DNA of 64,000 nucleotides from Roseiarcus sp963749715 (GTDB lineage Bacteria; Pseudomonadota; Alphaproteobacteria; Rhizobiales; Beijerinckiaceae), in contig CAVVNR010000006.1 in the NCBI GenBank assembly GCA_963749715.1, forward strand, positions 248,001 through 312,000, given 5' to 3'. The position numbers and the translations under genes are program-made. Every line of letters starts with the position of its first letter. Position 1 is the stretch's first letter. Under the pieces are notes generated by a model, which saw only the letters and a list, made by a program, of their open reading frames with translations, was not told the origin of the DNA and made no database searches. Below are positions 27,023 to 35,382 of the stretch, piece after piece.

Positions 27023-28063
27023 CAGCCGCCGCGCTTCCTCATCCCCATGATATCGGCGCCGATCCTGCCGCGCCGCTCGTCGACCTGCCGGGCCATTCGT
27101 CGCGGGGACGTCTGGAGCGGGTGCTCCGGCGCGGGGAATTCGCCGTCACCGCCGAGCTCAGCCCGCCCGATTCGGCCAATGTCGAGGAGGTCGAGGAACG
27201 GGCGCGCAATTTCGAGGGTTGGGTCGACGCCATCAACGCCACCGACGGCTCGGGCGCGCATTGCCACATGTCGAGCGTCGCGGTCTGCGCGATCCTCACC
27301 CGCATCGGCTATTCGCCGGTGATGCAGATCTCCTGCCGCGACTATAACCGCATCGCCATCCAGGGCAACGTGCTCGGCGCGGCGGCGCTTGGCGTCGGCA
27401 ACGTGCTCTGCCTCACCGGCGACGGCGTGCAATGCGGCGACCAGCCGGAGGCGAAGCCGGTTTTCGATCTCGAATTCGATCTCGCTGCTCTCGGTCATCC
27501 GCGCCATGCGCGACGAGGCGCGGTTCATGTCGGGGCGCAAGCTGACCACCGCCCCGCGCCTCTTTCTCGGGGCGGCGGAGAACCCGTTCGCCCCGCCGCA
27601 TGATTTTCGCGTCGTCAGGCTCGCCAAGAAGATCGCCGCCGGCGCCCAATTCGTGCAGACGCAATATTGCTTCGACCTTCCGATACTGAAGGCCTTCATG
27701 GCCAAAGCGCGCGACATGGGCCTCGATGGGCGATGTTTCATCCTGATCGGCGTCGGTCCGCTGGCCTCCGCCAAGGCCGCGCGCTGGATGCGCGCCAACG
27801 TCGCCGGCGTGCATATTCCCGACGCCGTCATCGCCCGGCTCGAGCGCGCGGCCGACCAGAGGTCGGAAGGCAAGCGGATCTGCATCGAGATGATCCAGGC
27901 GCTGCGCGAGGAGCCAGGCGTCGCCGGCGTGCACGTGATGGCCTATCGGCAGGAGCAGAAAGTGGCGGAGATCGTCCACGAATCGGGCGTCCTGCGCGGC
28001 CGCGCGCCGTGGCGGCGCGACTTCATCGCGAAGATGCAGCCGGTCGAGAGCCTGGAGGGGTGA
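27019..28063 (+). CDS. metF: Methylenetetrahydrofolate reductase, MetF family, frameshifted
   Basis: Flavin TIM-barrel enzyme interconverting methylene-THF and methyl-THF. Frame 1 codes the N-terminus to about 27476 (FAVTAELSPPDSANVEEVEE, NVLCLTGDGVQCGDQPEAKP), then coding moves one base and continues SISLLSVIRAMRDEARFMSG to the TGA at 28061-28063, about 347 aa in all. The break is at CTCGAATTCGA (27469-27479): removing one base restores the frame. Catalytic-region motifs AGAQFVQTQYCFD and ILIGVGPLASAKAARWM are intact. In this operon it most likely runs as a methyl-THF oxidase with MetV. A sequencing indel is likely. Confidence 0.85.
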
Positions 28064-28079
28064 TGAGCCTGACCTTTCT

Positions 28080-28170
28080 CGTCATTGCGAGAAGCGAAGC
28101 GACGAAGCAATCCAGAGATCGAAGGGCAGCGGCAGTGGCCCTGGATTGCTTCGCTTCGCTCGCAAAGACG
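28080..28170. repeat. REP-like palindromic repeat inside the corrinoid operon
   Basis: Left arm CGTCATTGCGAG (28080-28091) with GAAGCAATCCAG (28104-28115), right arm CTGGATTGCTTCG (28141-28153) with CTCGCAAAGACG (28159-28170). The arms can pair into a long imperfect hairpin with a 25-base loop. This wording is the common dispersed palindrome of many Hyphomicrobiales genomes. It sits in the 142-bp gap between metF and the methyltransferase gene, the only wide gap in the later operon, and could stabilise or partly terminate the mRNA. Confidence 0.8.
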
Positions 28171-28205
28171 ACACACGACTTTTCTCTTGAAGGACAGCTC
28201 TTCCC

Positions 28206-29114
28206 ATGACCGACACCATCGTCTCTTCCGCCACGAAAGAGGTCGTCATCGGCTTCGAGCGCCGCTTCGTCATGATCGGCGAGCGCATCAACCCCACCGG
28301 GCGCAAGTCGCTCGGAGCCGAGATGGCGGCGGGAGACTATAGCCGCGTCGTCGCCGAGGCGCTGGCTCAGGTCGAAGCGGGCGCGCAGATGCTCGACGTC
28401 AACGCCGGCATTCCGCTCGCCGACGAGCCGCGCATTCTCGCCGAGTGCGTCAAGCTCGTGCAGGAGACGGTCGACGTTCCGCTGTCGATCAATTCCTCGA
28501 TCGTCGAAGCGCTGGCGGCGGGGCTTGCGGTCTATCGCGGCCGGCCGCTGGTCAATTCGGTGACCGGCGAGGAGGAGCGTCTTGAGCGGGTGCTGCCGCT
28601 CGTCAAGAAATACGACGCCGCGGTGATCGCCATCTCCAACGACGAGACCGGCATCTCCGAGGACCCGGACGTCCGCTATGCGGTCGCCAGGAAGATCGTC
28701 GAGCGGGCGATGGATCACGGCATCAAGCGCGAGGACGTGGTCGTCGATCCGCTGGTCATGCCGGTCGGAGCGATCGGCGACGCCGGCGCCCAGCTCATGC
28801 GCCTCCTGCGCCGGCTGCACGGCGAGCTCAAGGTCAACACCAGTTGCGGGGCGTCGAACTTCTCCTTCGGCCTGCCCAACCGCCGCGGCCTCGCGGCCGC
28901 GTTCCTGCCGATGATGATCGGGGCCGGATTGACCTCGGCGATCATGAATCCGCTGCACGCCGAGGACATCCAGGCGATTTTTGGCGCCGACGTCGTCATG
29001 GGCCACGATCCCAATTGCGGCCGATGGATCCGCAGATACCGCGAGCCCGCGCCGGAAGGAGAGGCAGGCGCCGGCGGGGGTCGGCGCGAGGGCCGCCGGC
29101 GCGCCAGAGTTTGA
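28206..29114 (+). CDS. Methyltetrahydrofolate:corrinoid methyltransferase
   Basis: 302 aa pterin-binding TIM barrel of the AcsE/MtgA type. It moves a methyl group between methyl-THF and a corrinoid protein. Family motifs in order: FVMIGERINPTGRKSL, AGAQMLDVNAGIPLADE, VPLSINSS, VVDPLVMPVGA and NTSCGASNFSFGLPNR. No B12-binding domain is fused, so it acts with the carrier at 24315. An arginine/glycine-rich tail (after about residue 280) looks non-conserved. RBS GAAGGA. Its stop overlaps the start of the activator gene as TTGA. Confidence 0.92.
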   Translation: MTDTIVSSATKEVVIGFERRFVMIGERINPTGRKSLGAEMAAGDYSRVVAEALAQVEAGAQMLDVNAGIPLADEPRILAECVKLVQETVDVPLSINSSIVEALAAGLAVYRGRPLVNSVTGEEERLERVLPLVKKYDAAVIAISNDETGISEDPDVRYAVARKIVERAMDHGIKREDVVVDPLVMPVGAIGDAGAQLMRLLRRLHGELKVNTSCGASNFSFGLPNRRGLAAAFLPMMIGAGLTSAIMNPLHAEDIQAIFGADVVMGHDPNCGRWIRRYREPAPEGEAGAGGGRREGRRRARV

Positions 29115-31135
29115 GCCTTCCGACATTGAACGCCCACCGCGTCATCTTCACCCCGTCCGGCAAGCGCGGCGAGTTCGCCGGCGGGACGAGCCTGCTCGCC
29201 GCCGCGCGCGCGCTCGGCGTCGATCTCGATTCGGTATGCGGCGGGCGGGGCATCTGCGGCCGCTGCCAGATCGATATCGCGGCGGGCGATTTCGCCAAGC
29301 ACGCAATTCTGTCGAGCGCCGGCCACGCGAGCCCATGGGGCGAGGTCGAGAGCCGCTACGCCGAGAAGCGCGGCGCCCTCCCTCCAGGCAGGCGGCTCGG
29401 ATGCCAGGCGAAGATTTGCGGCGATCTCGTCGTCGACGTGCCGCCGGAAAGCCAGGTCCACCGGCAGGTCGTGCGCAAGCGCGCCGAGTCCCATCCGATC
29501 GAGATCGATCCCGTCGTTCGCCTTTGCTACGTCGAGGTCGCCGAGCCGGACATGCACGATCCGGCGAGCGATTTTCGCCGCCTGCAACAGGCTCTGCGCG
29601 AGCAGTGGGGGCTCGCTGAAACAAGCGCCGATCTCGCCGTTCTCGCCACCCTGCAGAAAGCGTTGCGCGCCGGGCAGTGGAAGGTCACCGCCGCGCTGCG
29701 CAAGGGCCGCGACATCGTCGCTGTCATGCCGGGCTTCGCCGAACGCGCCTACGGCGTCGCCATCGATGTCGGCTCGACCACGATCGCCGCGCACCTGACC
29801 GACCTTGCGAGCGGAGAGGTCGTCGCCGCCTGCGGGGCGATGAACCCGCAAATCCGCTTCGGCGAAGACCTGATGAGCCGCGTCTCCTATGTGATGATGA
29901 ACCCGGGCGGCGACAAGGAGCTGACGGGCGCGGTGCGTGAGGCGATGGACGCGCTGATCGGCGAGGCCGCGCGCGAGGCCGGCGTTTCGCGCGGCGAAAT
30001 CCTGGAAGTGACGCTGGTCGGCAATCCGATCATGCATCACCTCGTCCTCGGCCTCGATCCGACCGAGCTCGGCGGGGCCCCGTTCGCGCTGACCATCGAC
30101 GCGCCCTACGAGGCGCGCGCCCGCGAGCTCGGCCTCTTGATCGCGCCGGGCGCCTTCGTCTACGCGCTGCCGTGTATCGCCGGCCATGTCGGCGCGGACG
30201 CGGCGGGCGTGGTGCTGGCGGAAGGCCCGCACCTCAAGGACGAACTGACGCTTCTGGTCGACGTCGGCACCAACGCCGAGATCGTGTTCGGCAATCGCGA
30301 GCGGCTCTTCGCCTGTTCCTCGCCGACCGGCCCGGCCTTCGAGGGGGCGCAAATATCTTGCGGTCAGCGCGCGGCGCCGGGCGCAATCGAGCGCGTGCGC
30401 ATCGACCGGGCGACGCTCGAGCCGCGCTTCAAGGTGATCGGCAGCGATCTGTGGTCCGACGAGCCGGGCTTCGCGGCGGCGACCGGGACGACCGGCGTCA
30501 CCGGCGTTTGCGGCTCGGGGATCATCGAAGCGATCGCGGAGATGTTCCTGAGCCGGATCGTCTCCGAGGACGGCGTGATCGACGGCGAGCTTTCGGGCCG
30601 GACGAAGCGGGTCGAACAGGTCGGCCGCACCTTCGCCTATGTGCTGAGCGAGGGGCAGCCGCGGCTCCTCGTCTACCAGACCGACGTGCGCGCAATTCAG
30701 CTCGCCAAGGCCGCGCTCTACGCAGGCGCCAAGCTCCTTATCGAGCGCGCCGGCGCCGCGCCCGAGCGCGTCACTCTCGCCGGCGCCTTCGGCAGCCACA
30801 TCGATCCGGTCTACGCGATGGCGCTCGGCCTCATCCCGGACTGCGACCTCGCCAAGGTCGCAAGCGCCGGCAACGCCGCCGGAACCGGCGCCCGCATCGC
30901 GCTCCTCAATCTCGCCGCCCGCGCCGAGATCGAGAGCGTGGTGCGCGGAATTGAAAAGATCGAAACCGCGATCGAGCCCTCTTTCCAGCGCCATTTCGTC
31001 GCCGCGATGGCGTTTCCCAACAAGGAAGACGCCTTCCCGAACCTGGCCCAGCGGGTTGCGCTGCCGCCGCGCAACGAGCCGAGCGGAGAGGGCGGACGAA
31101 GGCGCAGGCGATCGGCCTCCCCGGAAACCGCGTAG
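29111..31135 (+). CDS. Reductive activator of corrinoid proteins (2Fe-2S + ASKHA, DUF4445)
   Basis: 674 aa from TTG 29111 (TTGA overlap; TTG 29126 also possible). An N-terminal plant-type 2Fe-2S ferredoxin domain has C43, C49, C52 and C98 (CGGRGICGRC then LGCQAK). A linker is followed by the ASKHA ATPase part: YGVAIDVGSTTIAAHLTDL, VTLVGNPIMHHL, LLVDVGTNAEIVFG and VTLAGAFGSHIDP. This is the RACo/RamA-like design, which uses ATP and a low-potential electron to reduce inactive Co(II) corrinoid back to Co(I). Last gene of the unit; a convergent hydrolase gene follows. Confidence 0.92.
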   Translation: MSLPTLNAHRVIFTPSGKRGEFAGGTSLLAAARALGVDLDSVCGGRGICGRCQIDIAAGDFAKHAILSSAGHASPWGEVESRYAEKRGALPPGRRLGCQAKICGDLVVDVPPESQVHRQVVRKRAESHPIEIDPVVRLCYVEVAEPDMHDPASDFRRLQQALREQWGLAETSADLAVLATLQKALRAGQWKVTAALRKGRDIVAVMPGFAERAYGVAIDVGSTTIAAHLTDLASGEVVAACGAMNPQIRFGEDLMSRVSYVMMNPGGDKELTGAVREAMDALIGEAAREAGVSRGEILEVTLVGNPIMHHLVLGLDPTELGGAPFALTIDAPYEARARELGLLIAPGAFVYALPCIAGHVGADAAGVVLAEGPHLKDELTLLVDVGTNAEIVFGNRERLFACSSPTGPAFEGAQISCGQRAAPGAIERVRIDRATLEPRFKVIGSDLWSDEPGFAAATGTTGVTGVCGSGIIEAIAEMFLSRIVSEDGVIDGELSGRTKRVEQVGRTFAYVLSEGQPRLLVYQTDVRAIQLAKAALYAGAKLLIERAGAAPERVTLAGAFGSHIDPVYAMALGLIPDCDLAKVASAGNAAGTGARIALLNLAARAEIESVVRGIEKIETAIEPSFQRHFVAAMAFPNKEDAFPNLAQRVALPPRNEPSGEGGRRRRRSASPETA

Positions 31136-31158
31136 CCGGCGAAGCCGCCGCCAGCCAC

Positions 31159-32388
31159 CTATTGGTTGGCGATGATCCTGATCGGCGCGCCAAGCAGCGT
31201 GAGCGGCAACGCAACGATCGAGCCGACGCCGCTTGCGGCCCTTTCGCTCGCGTCGGTTGCTCGATGATCCGGGCTAATCCCCCGCGCGAGAATGCCGCGC
31301 AGCTCAGGCGCGACGGAAGCGAGCTGGACGAATTTGTCGTGGTTTGTGGCGTCGTCGGCCTTCACGTCGGTGAGATCGATGACGGTCGCCCCCAACGCCG
31401 CCAGCTCCGCGGTGTCGGCGCTGTCTCCGACTCGAGTGACGCCGCCAGCGATGGTTTTCGAGAGAAACAGCGCGCGGTCGTCCTGGGAGAGCACGACGTA
31501 GAAGGGCTTTTGCGGCTTGCCGAAGCGGCGCAGCTGCGATTTGAACACATCGATGTCGATATCAGGCGCGGCGAGCACGATCGTGCCGATCCTGCTCGCG
31601 GGGGGCAGGTCGCCCGAAAGTCTGATCTGGCGGAACGCCTCGACGGTGACCCAATTGCCCATCGAATGGGCCAGCACATTGACCTTCTCGGCATTGCTGC
31701 GAAGCAGGAGACGCAGCGTGTGCTCGAGGCCGTCGCGGGCGGCGGTTGCGCTGTTGAGGTCATAGACATAGGCGGTCGCTTGTCCGCGCGACGCCCAGGT
31801 GAACAGCACCGGAACGCCTCGCGCTTGCGAATCATGAGCGAGCTGCGCCCCGCGGTAGACCGCCTCGGCGAACATCGTATTAAACCCGTGAACGAACAGA
31901 AAAACGTTGCGGCTGCCGGGCGGCCGGAGCGCGAGCTGGGCATTGAGCGCTTGAAGGAACGCCTTGTCGCCGTCGAGGTATTTTTCGTCGCGGACGACGA
32001 AATTGACATTTGGATCGCCGGGCGGCGTGCTCGCCCATTCGATCTCGTTTTGCTTGTGGTTCGGCGGGATCGAGACCGTGAGCTCGGCGTAGTCGAGAGC
32101 GCTCGCTCTGTCGCCGTTGAACAGCGTGCCCGGCCGGTCGTCCCGTTGCCTTGTCGTCGCGACAAGCAGGGTGTGATCGACGGCGCCGGGGGAAGTCAAC
32201 GCGACCGCGCTCAGAAAGCCCGTCTCCGGCCGCGAGGCGCAGCCGACGAACGAGAAGGCGACAAGCACAATCGCCAAAACGGGAAGCGACCGCTTCGCCG
32301 GCCATGCGAGCCACAAGGACGAGGCGGCCACACGCGCCGCGAAGTTATCCACCCAAGCCCCCGCGCGCCCGTCGCCGGCGTCTGACAA
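31159..32388 (-). CDS. DUF900 alpha/beta hydrolase, membrane-anchored
   Basis: 409 aa. An N-terminal hydrophobic stretch (LPVLAIVLVAFSFVGCAS) ends in a lipobox-like VGCAS, so it may be a lipoprotein. The body is an alpha/beta hydrolase of the DUF900 type: VFLFVHGFNTMFAEAVYR (oxyanion region), nucleophile motif VLAHSMGNWVTVEAF and DIDIDVF. Convergent with the corrinoid activator. The substrate is unknown; such proteins are usually annotated only as esterase/lipase-like. Confidence 0.82.
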   Translation of the reverse strand: MSDAGDGRAGAWVDNFAARVAASSLWLAWPAKRSLPVLAIVLVAFSFVGCASRPETGFLSAVALTSPGAVDHTLLVATTRQRDDRPGTLFNGDRASALDYAELTVSIPPNHKQNEIEWASTPPGDPNVNFVVRDEKYLDGDKAFLQALNAQLALRPPGSRNVFLFVHGFNTMFAEAVYRGAQLAHDSQARGVPVLFTWASRGQATAYVYDLNSATAARDGLEHTLRLLLRSNAEKVNVLAHSMGNWVTVEAFRQIRLSGDLPPASRIGTIVLAAPDIDIDVFKSQLRRFGKPQKPFYVVLSQDDRALFLSKTIAGGVTRVGDSADTAELAALGATVIDLTDVKADDATNHDKFVQLASVAPELRGILARGISPDHRATDASERAASGVGSIVALPLTLLGAPIRIIANQ

Positions 32389-32613
32389 TCGCTAAAGCCG
32401 GCCCCGACGCCTCCTTAAGGCGCCGGCCCTGCGATTGACAGTGAAAATGCGCTTTGGCGCGCCTTCTTTACCCCATGATCCGGCAAGGCGAAGCCGTCGG
32501 CCGGCCCGTTGTAGACGGCGAGCCATCTTGCGTGTCAAAGGGTCATTGGTCCGCGGCAGCTCGTCCAAGGCGAAAGGGGCGGGAGTTTGGCGTCTCGGGC
32601 TCGGGAGGCGGCG

Positions 32614-33231
32614 ATGCTTCAACTATACGGCAACCCCGCGTCCCGGGCGATGCGATGTCTCTGGATGCTCGAGGAGATTGGCGAGCCCTACCAGCTGATC
32701 GAGAAAAGCACCCGAGCCGACGATCTGCAGATCCCCGAATATCTGCGATTAAACCCGAATGCGCGGATACCGACCCTCGTCGATGGCGACGCGGTGTTGT
32801 GGGAATCGATGGCGATCAACATTTATCTCGCCCAAAAATATCCTGGGCCGATGCACTGCGGCAGCGCCGAAGTGTTGGGGAAGGCCGCCCAGTGGAGCTT
32901 TTGGGCGATGCTGGAAATGGAGGATCTGCTGCTCGATCTCCTGAACCATCGTGCGGTGCTGCCTGAATTTGCCCGGGATCCATCGCATGCGGAGCGCAGC
33001 GGATTGCTGCTGCAAAAGCCGTTGCGCGTGCTCGACGGCTCATTGGCCGAGCGCCAGTTTTTGGCCGGCGACAGCTTTACCCTCGCCGACCTCAACGTCG
33101 CCAGCATCCTGGTCTGGGGCAAAATGGCCAGGCTGGATCTTTCCGCCCATCCGAACGTCGCGCGATGGCTGAACGTCTGCTTGACGCGGCCGGCCTATCG
33201 TCGCCTCCGAGATCTGGCAGCCCGGAAGTGA
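32614..33231 (+). CDS. Glutathione S-transferase family protein
   Basis: 205 aa with ATG 32614 behind GGGAGG. The N-terminal thioredoxin fold (MLQLYGNPASRAMRCLWMLEE, then NARIPTLVDGDAVLWESMAI with the cis-Pro and the Glu/Ser glutathione contacts) and the helical C-terminal domain with the N-capping box FTLADLNVASILVWG are complete. Serine near residue 10 could be the catalytic residue. Cytoplasmic; probably detoxification or maleylpyruvate-type chemistry, not specified by neighbours. Confidence 0.88.
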   Translation: MLQLYGNPASRAMRCLWMLEEIGEPYQLIEKSTRADDLQIPEYLRLNPNARIPTLVDGDAVLWESMAINIYLAQKYPGPMHCGSAEVLGKAAQWSFWAMLEMEDLLLDLLNHRAVLPEFARDPSHAERSGLLLQKPLRVLDGSLAERQFLAGDSFTLADLNVASILVWGKMARLDLSAHPNVARWLNVCLTRPAYRRLRDLAARK

Positions 33232-33328
33232 TCTGCGGCGCCGCTCTTTCGGCAGTTTCAGAGAGTGGCGGCGGCGCGGGCATGCGCCGCCGTTATGCCT
33301 GCCCGCCGCGACGGCGCGCTTGATCGCG

Positions 33329-33508
33329 CTATGACGCTCGACGCATGAGTGCGAACACCACGCCGACGATGAGCACCACAACTGCCACCCATATGAGCAG
33401 ATGGGCCCCGCCCATGGCGGTCGAGGCGACGCCGCCAAACCCGAGTAGCGCCGCCACCAGCGCGACAACGATCAGGACAAGCGCATAATAGATGAGGTTT
33501 CCGGGCAT
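33329..33508 (-). CDS. DUF1328 (YtjA-like) small membrane protein
   Basis: 59 aa starting MPGNLIYYALVLIVVALVAA at ATG 33508, with GGAGACGG upstream. Two hydrophobic helices separated by LLGFGGVASTAMGG fit the DUF1328 family of small inner-membrane proteins, which are often stress-induced and of unknown function. A GC-rich hairpin (33270-33295) lies between it and the convergent GST gene. Confidence 0.85.
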   Translation of the reverse strand: MPGNLIYYALVLIVVALVAALLGFGGVASTAMGGAHLLIWVAVVVLIVGVVFALMRRAS

Positions 33509-33582
33509 GTCGGTCCGTCTCCAGCTTGGGCGGACGCTTCCGCCATCGACCCACAAACGCGCAAGCTCGCGTTCGGTTCCGC

Positions 33583-34310
33583 CTATCGGATAGAGTCAAG
33601 CGCTCTCGAACGGACCTTCTTTGAGAAGGCATTCGTGAGCCGAGTGAAGCGGCGCATGTGCATCCGCATCGTGAGATTTTGGCGCTCGATAAACGAGGTC
33701 GAAATATGAGCCGGATCAGGCTTTCCTTCGATCGGCTTCTTGATGATACCAATGCACTCGGCGGGGCTGTAGCGGCCCTTGGCGCTATCAGACGAAGCGC
33801 CGTAAAGCTTGATTAGCATGGCGTAGTCGATGTCCGCGCCGAATGCGCCTTCAACGGCCTCCAAGATAGGCCTTGTGGCCATCGCTCGTAAGCTGGACGC
33901 GATTGGCAAGCCGCTTCGCGACATCGTCGATGAACCACATGGCGCATTCGCCGTCGCGTCCGCCGACGAAATAGCCGGCAACAAGCTTCGTATCGGCATC
34001 CATCGCAACCCACGTCCAAACATCGCCAGCGCCTTCTGGAGCGGCCTTCGCCTTCGCGACGTTCTTTTGCTTGGCGTAAATGAAAGCCCACGCCTCATCG
34101 ACCTGAATGCGCTTGGAGGCTCAGATTGCGCACGTGCTCGTCGTGATAGGCCATGCAGACCTTGGCCGACGTCGCTCAAGAGCTTGGCGACAGTATTTTT
34201 CGCGCGACGCCGGTTAGTCCGACAGACAGCGCGGATCGACATTCCCTCGCAAAGCAGGTGAAGGATGCGGGCGCGGTCGGACAGTGGAAAGCTGTTTCAT
34301 GCCGAGCATG
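33583..34310 (-). pseudogene. IS1-like DDE transposase remnant
   Basis: Fragments of one transposase lie in three frames in the correct order. N-terminal helix-turn-helix: DRARILHLLCEGMSIRAVCR, TVAKLLSDVG. DDE core: VDEAWAFIYAKQKNVAKAKA, DVWTWVAMDADTKLVAGYFV, VQLTSDGHKAYL. C-terminal part: DIDYAMLIKLYGAS, RYSPAECIG, FIERQNLTMRMHMRRFTRLT. At least three frameshifts separate them, and the C-terminus is cut after NAFSKK. No intact terminal inverted repeats were found. This marks the left end of the eroded accessory stretch. Confidence 0.8.
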
Positions 34311-34689
34311 ATATGACCCTTCATGCTTGACGTCAAGAACTAAAATGGAATATCGTCGTCTATCGCTTCGCCGGCGGGGGCGGCTAGGCGGCGGCTCGCA
34401 AGCAATTGAGCTTATCTTTCCGAATCCAGCGGGAGGCTGCGACTGTGTCATTCTCGGTGAGGCTCGAATGACCAAGTTCAAGAAGCCCAAATGTGTTTGG
34501 GAGCCGGACGGCGTAAAAATTTCGCCACGTCTCACATAAGCGGCTAACGAACCGGCTAAGGAAACTCGACTTTCCGCATTGGCATCTTTCCCCATGGCTT
34601 CCAAAAGAGCTGGAAATGTGCATGGGTTCTCGGCGACTGAAAGATAACTTGACGTGCTTGATCAACTGCACTTCCGGGCCGTCAGCGTT

Positions 34690-34873
34690 GATGTTTTATT
34701 AGGCGCATGGGGGACTCGAATTCTGCTTGGGAGTTCGGCACCCCTAAGAAGCTTCAAAACATCCTGTAACGCCTGTACATAAATCTTTGGCGGCGCGTAG
34801 ACGCTCATCAAGCGCTTCAATCTCCAGACTCTTTTTTCCGAAGACGTTCTTCAATTATCTTTCGATCATCCAT
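34690..34873 (-). pseudogene. Remnant of a small coiled-coil protein
   Basis: From ATG 34873: MDDRKIIEERLRKK, then EIEALDERLRAAK in a second frame, then IYVQALQDVLKLLRGAEL in a third. The two breaks are at A-runs (AAAAAA and AAA); removing one A from each gives one continuous heptad-rich protein of about 60 residues. That is the pattern of either homopolymer sequencing errors or slow decay. The inverted repeat at 34893-34921 lies just upstream. Not assigned to a family. Confidence 0.35.
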
Positions 34874-34892
34874 GAGGTTGGTTCGCTCCTGG

Positions 34893-34921
34893 ACTCCCAT
34901 ATGGGACTATGATATGGGAGT
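34893..34921. promoter_or_regulatory. Perfect inverted repeat, possible operator
   Basis: ACTCCCATAT (34893-34902) and ATATGGGAGT (34912-34921) are perfect 10-bp inverted copies with a 9-base spacer. They lie 20 bp upstream of the minus-strand coiled-coil remnant and 32 bp upstream of a short plus-strand frame. The size and placement fit a repressor operator between divergent genes. The cognate regulator is not in view. Confidence 0.4.
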
Positions 34922-34991
34922 GGGGAATGAAATATTCAAGGTGAGATGTACCATGTCGAACGAAATTGACGGAATTGCCACAATACCGCGC

Positions 34992-35228
34992 TCACGATGG
35001 AAGCGCTAGAACGGGTGAACAAGAACAGACCGCAGAGGGCAGCGGAATTTTGACTGGGTAGAGAGGTGATATCCTACCGGTGCTGGGATATGCGAAACGT
35101 GGAGAAGCTTTGAAGAATGTTTCTTTGGCCTTGGCAGCGGCGGCGTCAACGGTTGGAAAGGGAGACCCAACGGCATCGACGCCAACTTTCCCGTCCGATC
35201 CAACGCCATGCATTTCAATCCAAAACAT
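34992..35228 (-). CDS. Hypothetical protein, 78 aa
   Basis: Starts MFWIEMHGVGSDGKVGVDAV at ATG 35228, with AGAGG seven bases upstream. The first 45 residues look like a real small domain (WIEMHGVGSDG ... SPFPTVDAAAAKAKETFF), with a segment that could read a substrate or nucleic acid; the serine/proline/cysteine-rich tail is less protein-like, so the gene may be cut at its 3' end. It lies in the lower-GC accessory stretch. No family recognised. Confidence 0.35.
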   Translation of the reverse strand: MFWIEMHGVGSDGKVGVDAVGSPFPTVDAAAAKAKETFFKASPRFAYPSTGRISPLYPVKIPLPSAVCSCSPVLALPS

Positions 35229-35382
35229 GATCCAACCTCTACGCTACCTCGACCGCAATTATATAGCGATTGCGGGGCAAGGGCGAGGCATGTCAACCCG
35301 TCCAAATTTCAGACTGACCCACTACCGAACGGCGCATCGCCTCGGAGCACAAAACGCTCCCCTTTTCCCGTAACATGCCGCC

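Larger units (their letters stand above)
34311..34991. other. Lower-GC stretch with gene debris
   Basis: About 680 bases, visibly richer in A and T than the flanking genome. It holds a decayed small coiled-coil gene on the minus strand (34690-34873) and an inverted repeat (34893-34921), listed separately. An 18-codon frame starting at ATG 34953 after AAGGTGAG (MSNEIDGIATIPRSRWKR) may be the start of another truncated gene. No intact gene is supported. Confidence 0.4.

Noticed and set aside
28715..30994. Open frame of 759 codons on the minus strand
   Set aside because: Antisense of the methyltransferase and corrinoid activator, both of which have full domain patterns on the plus strand.
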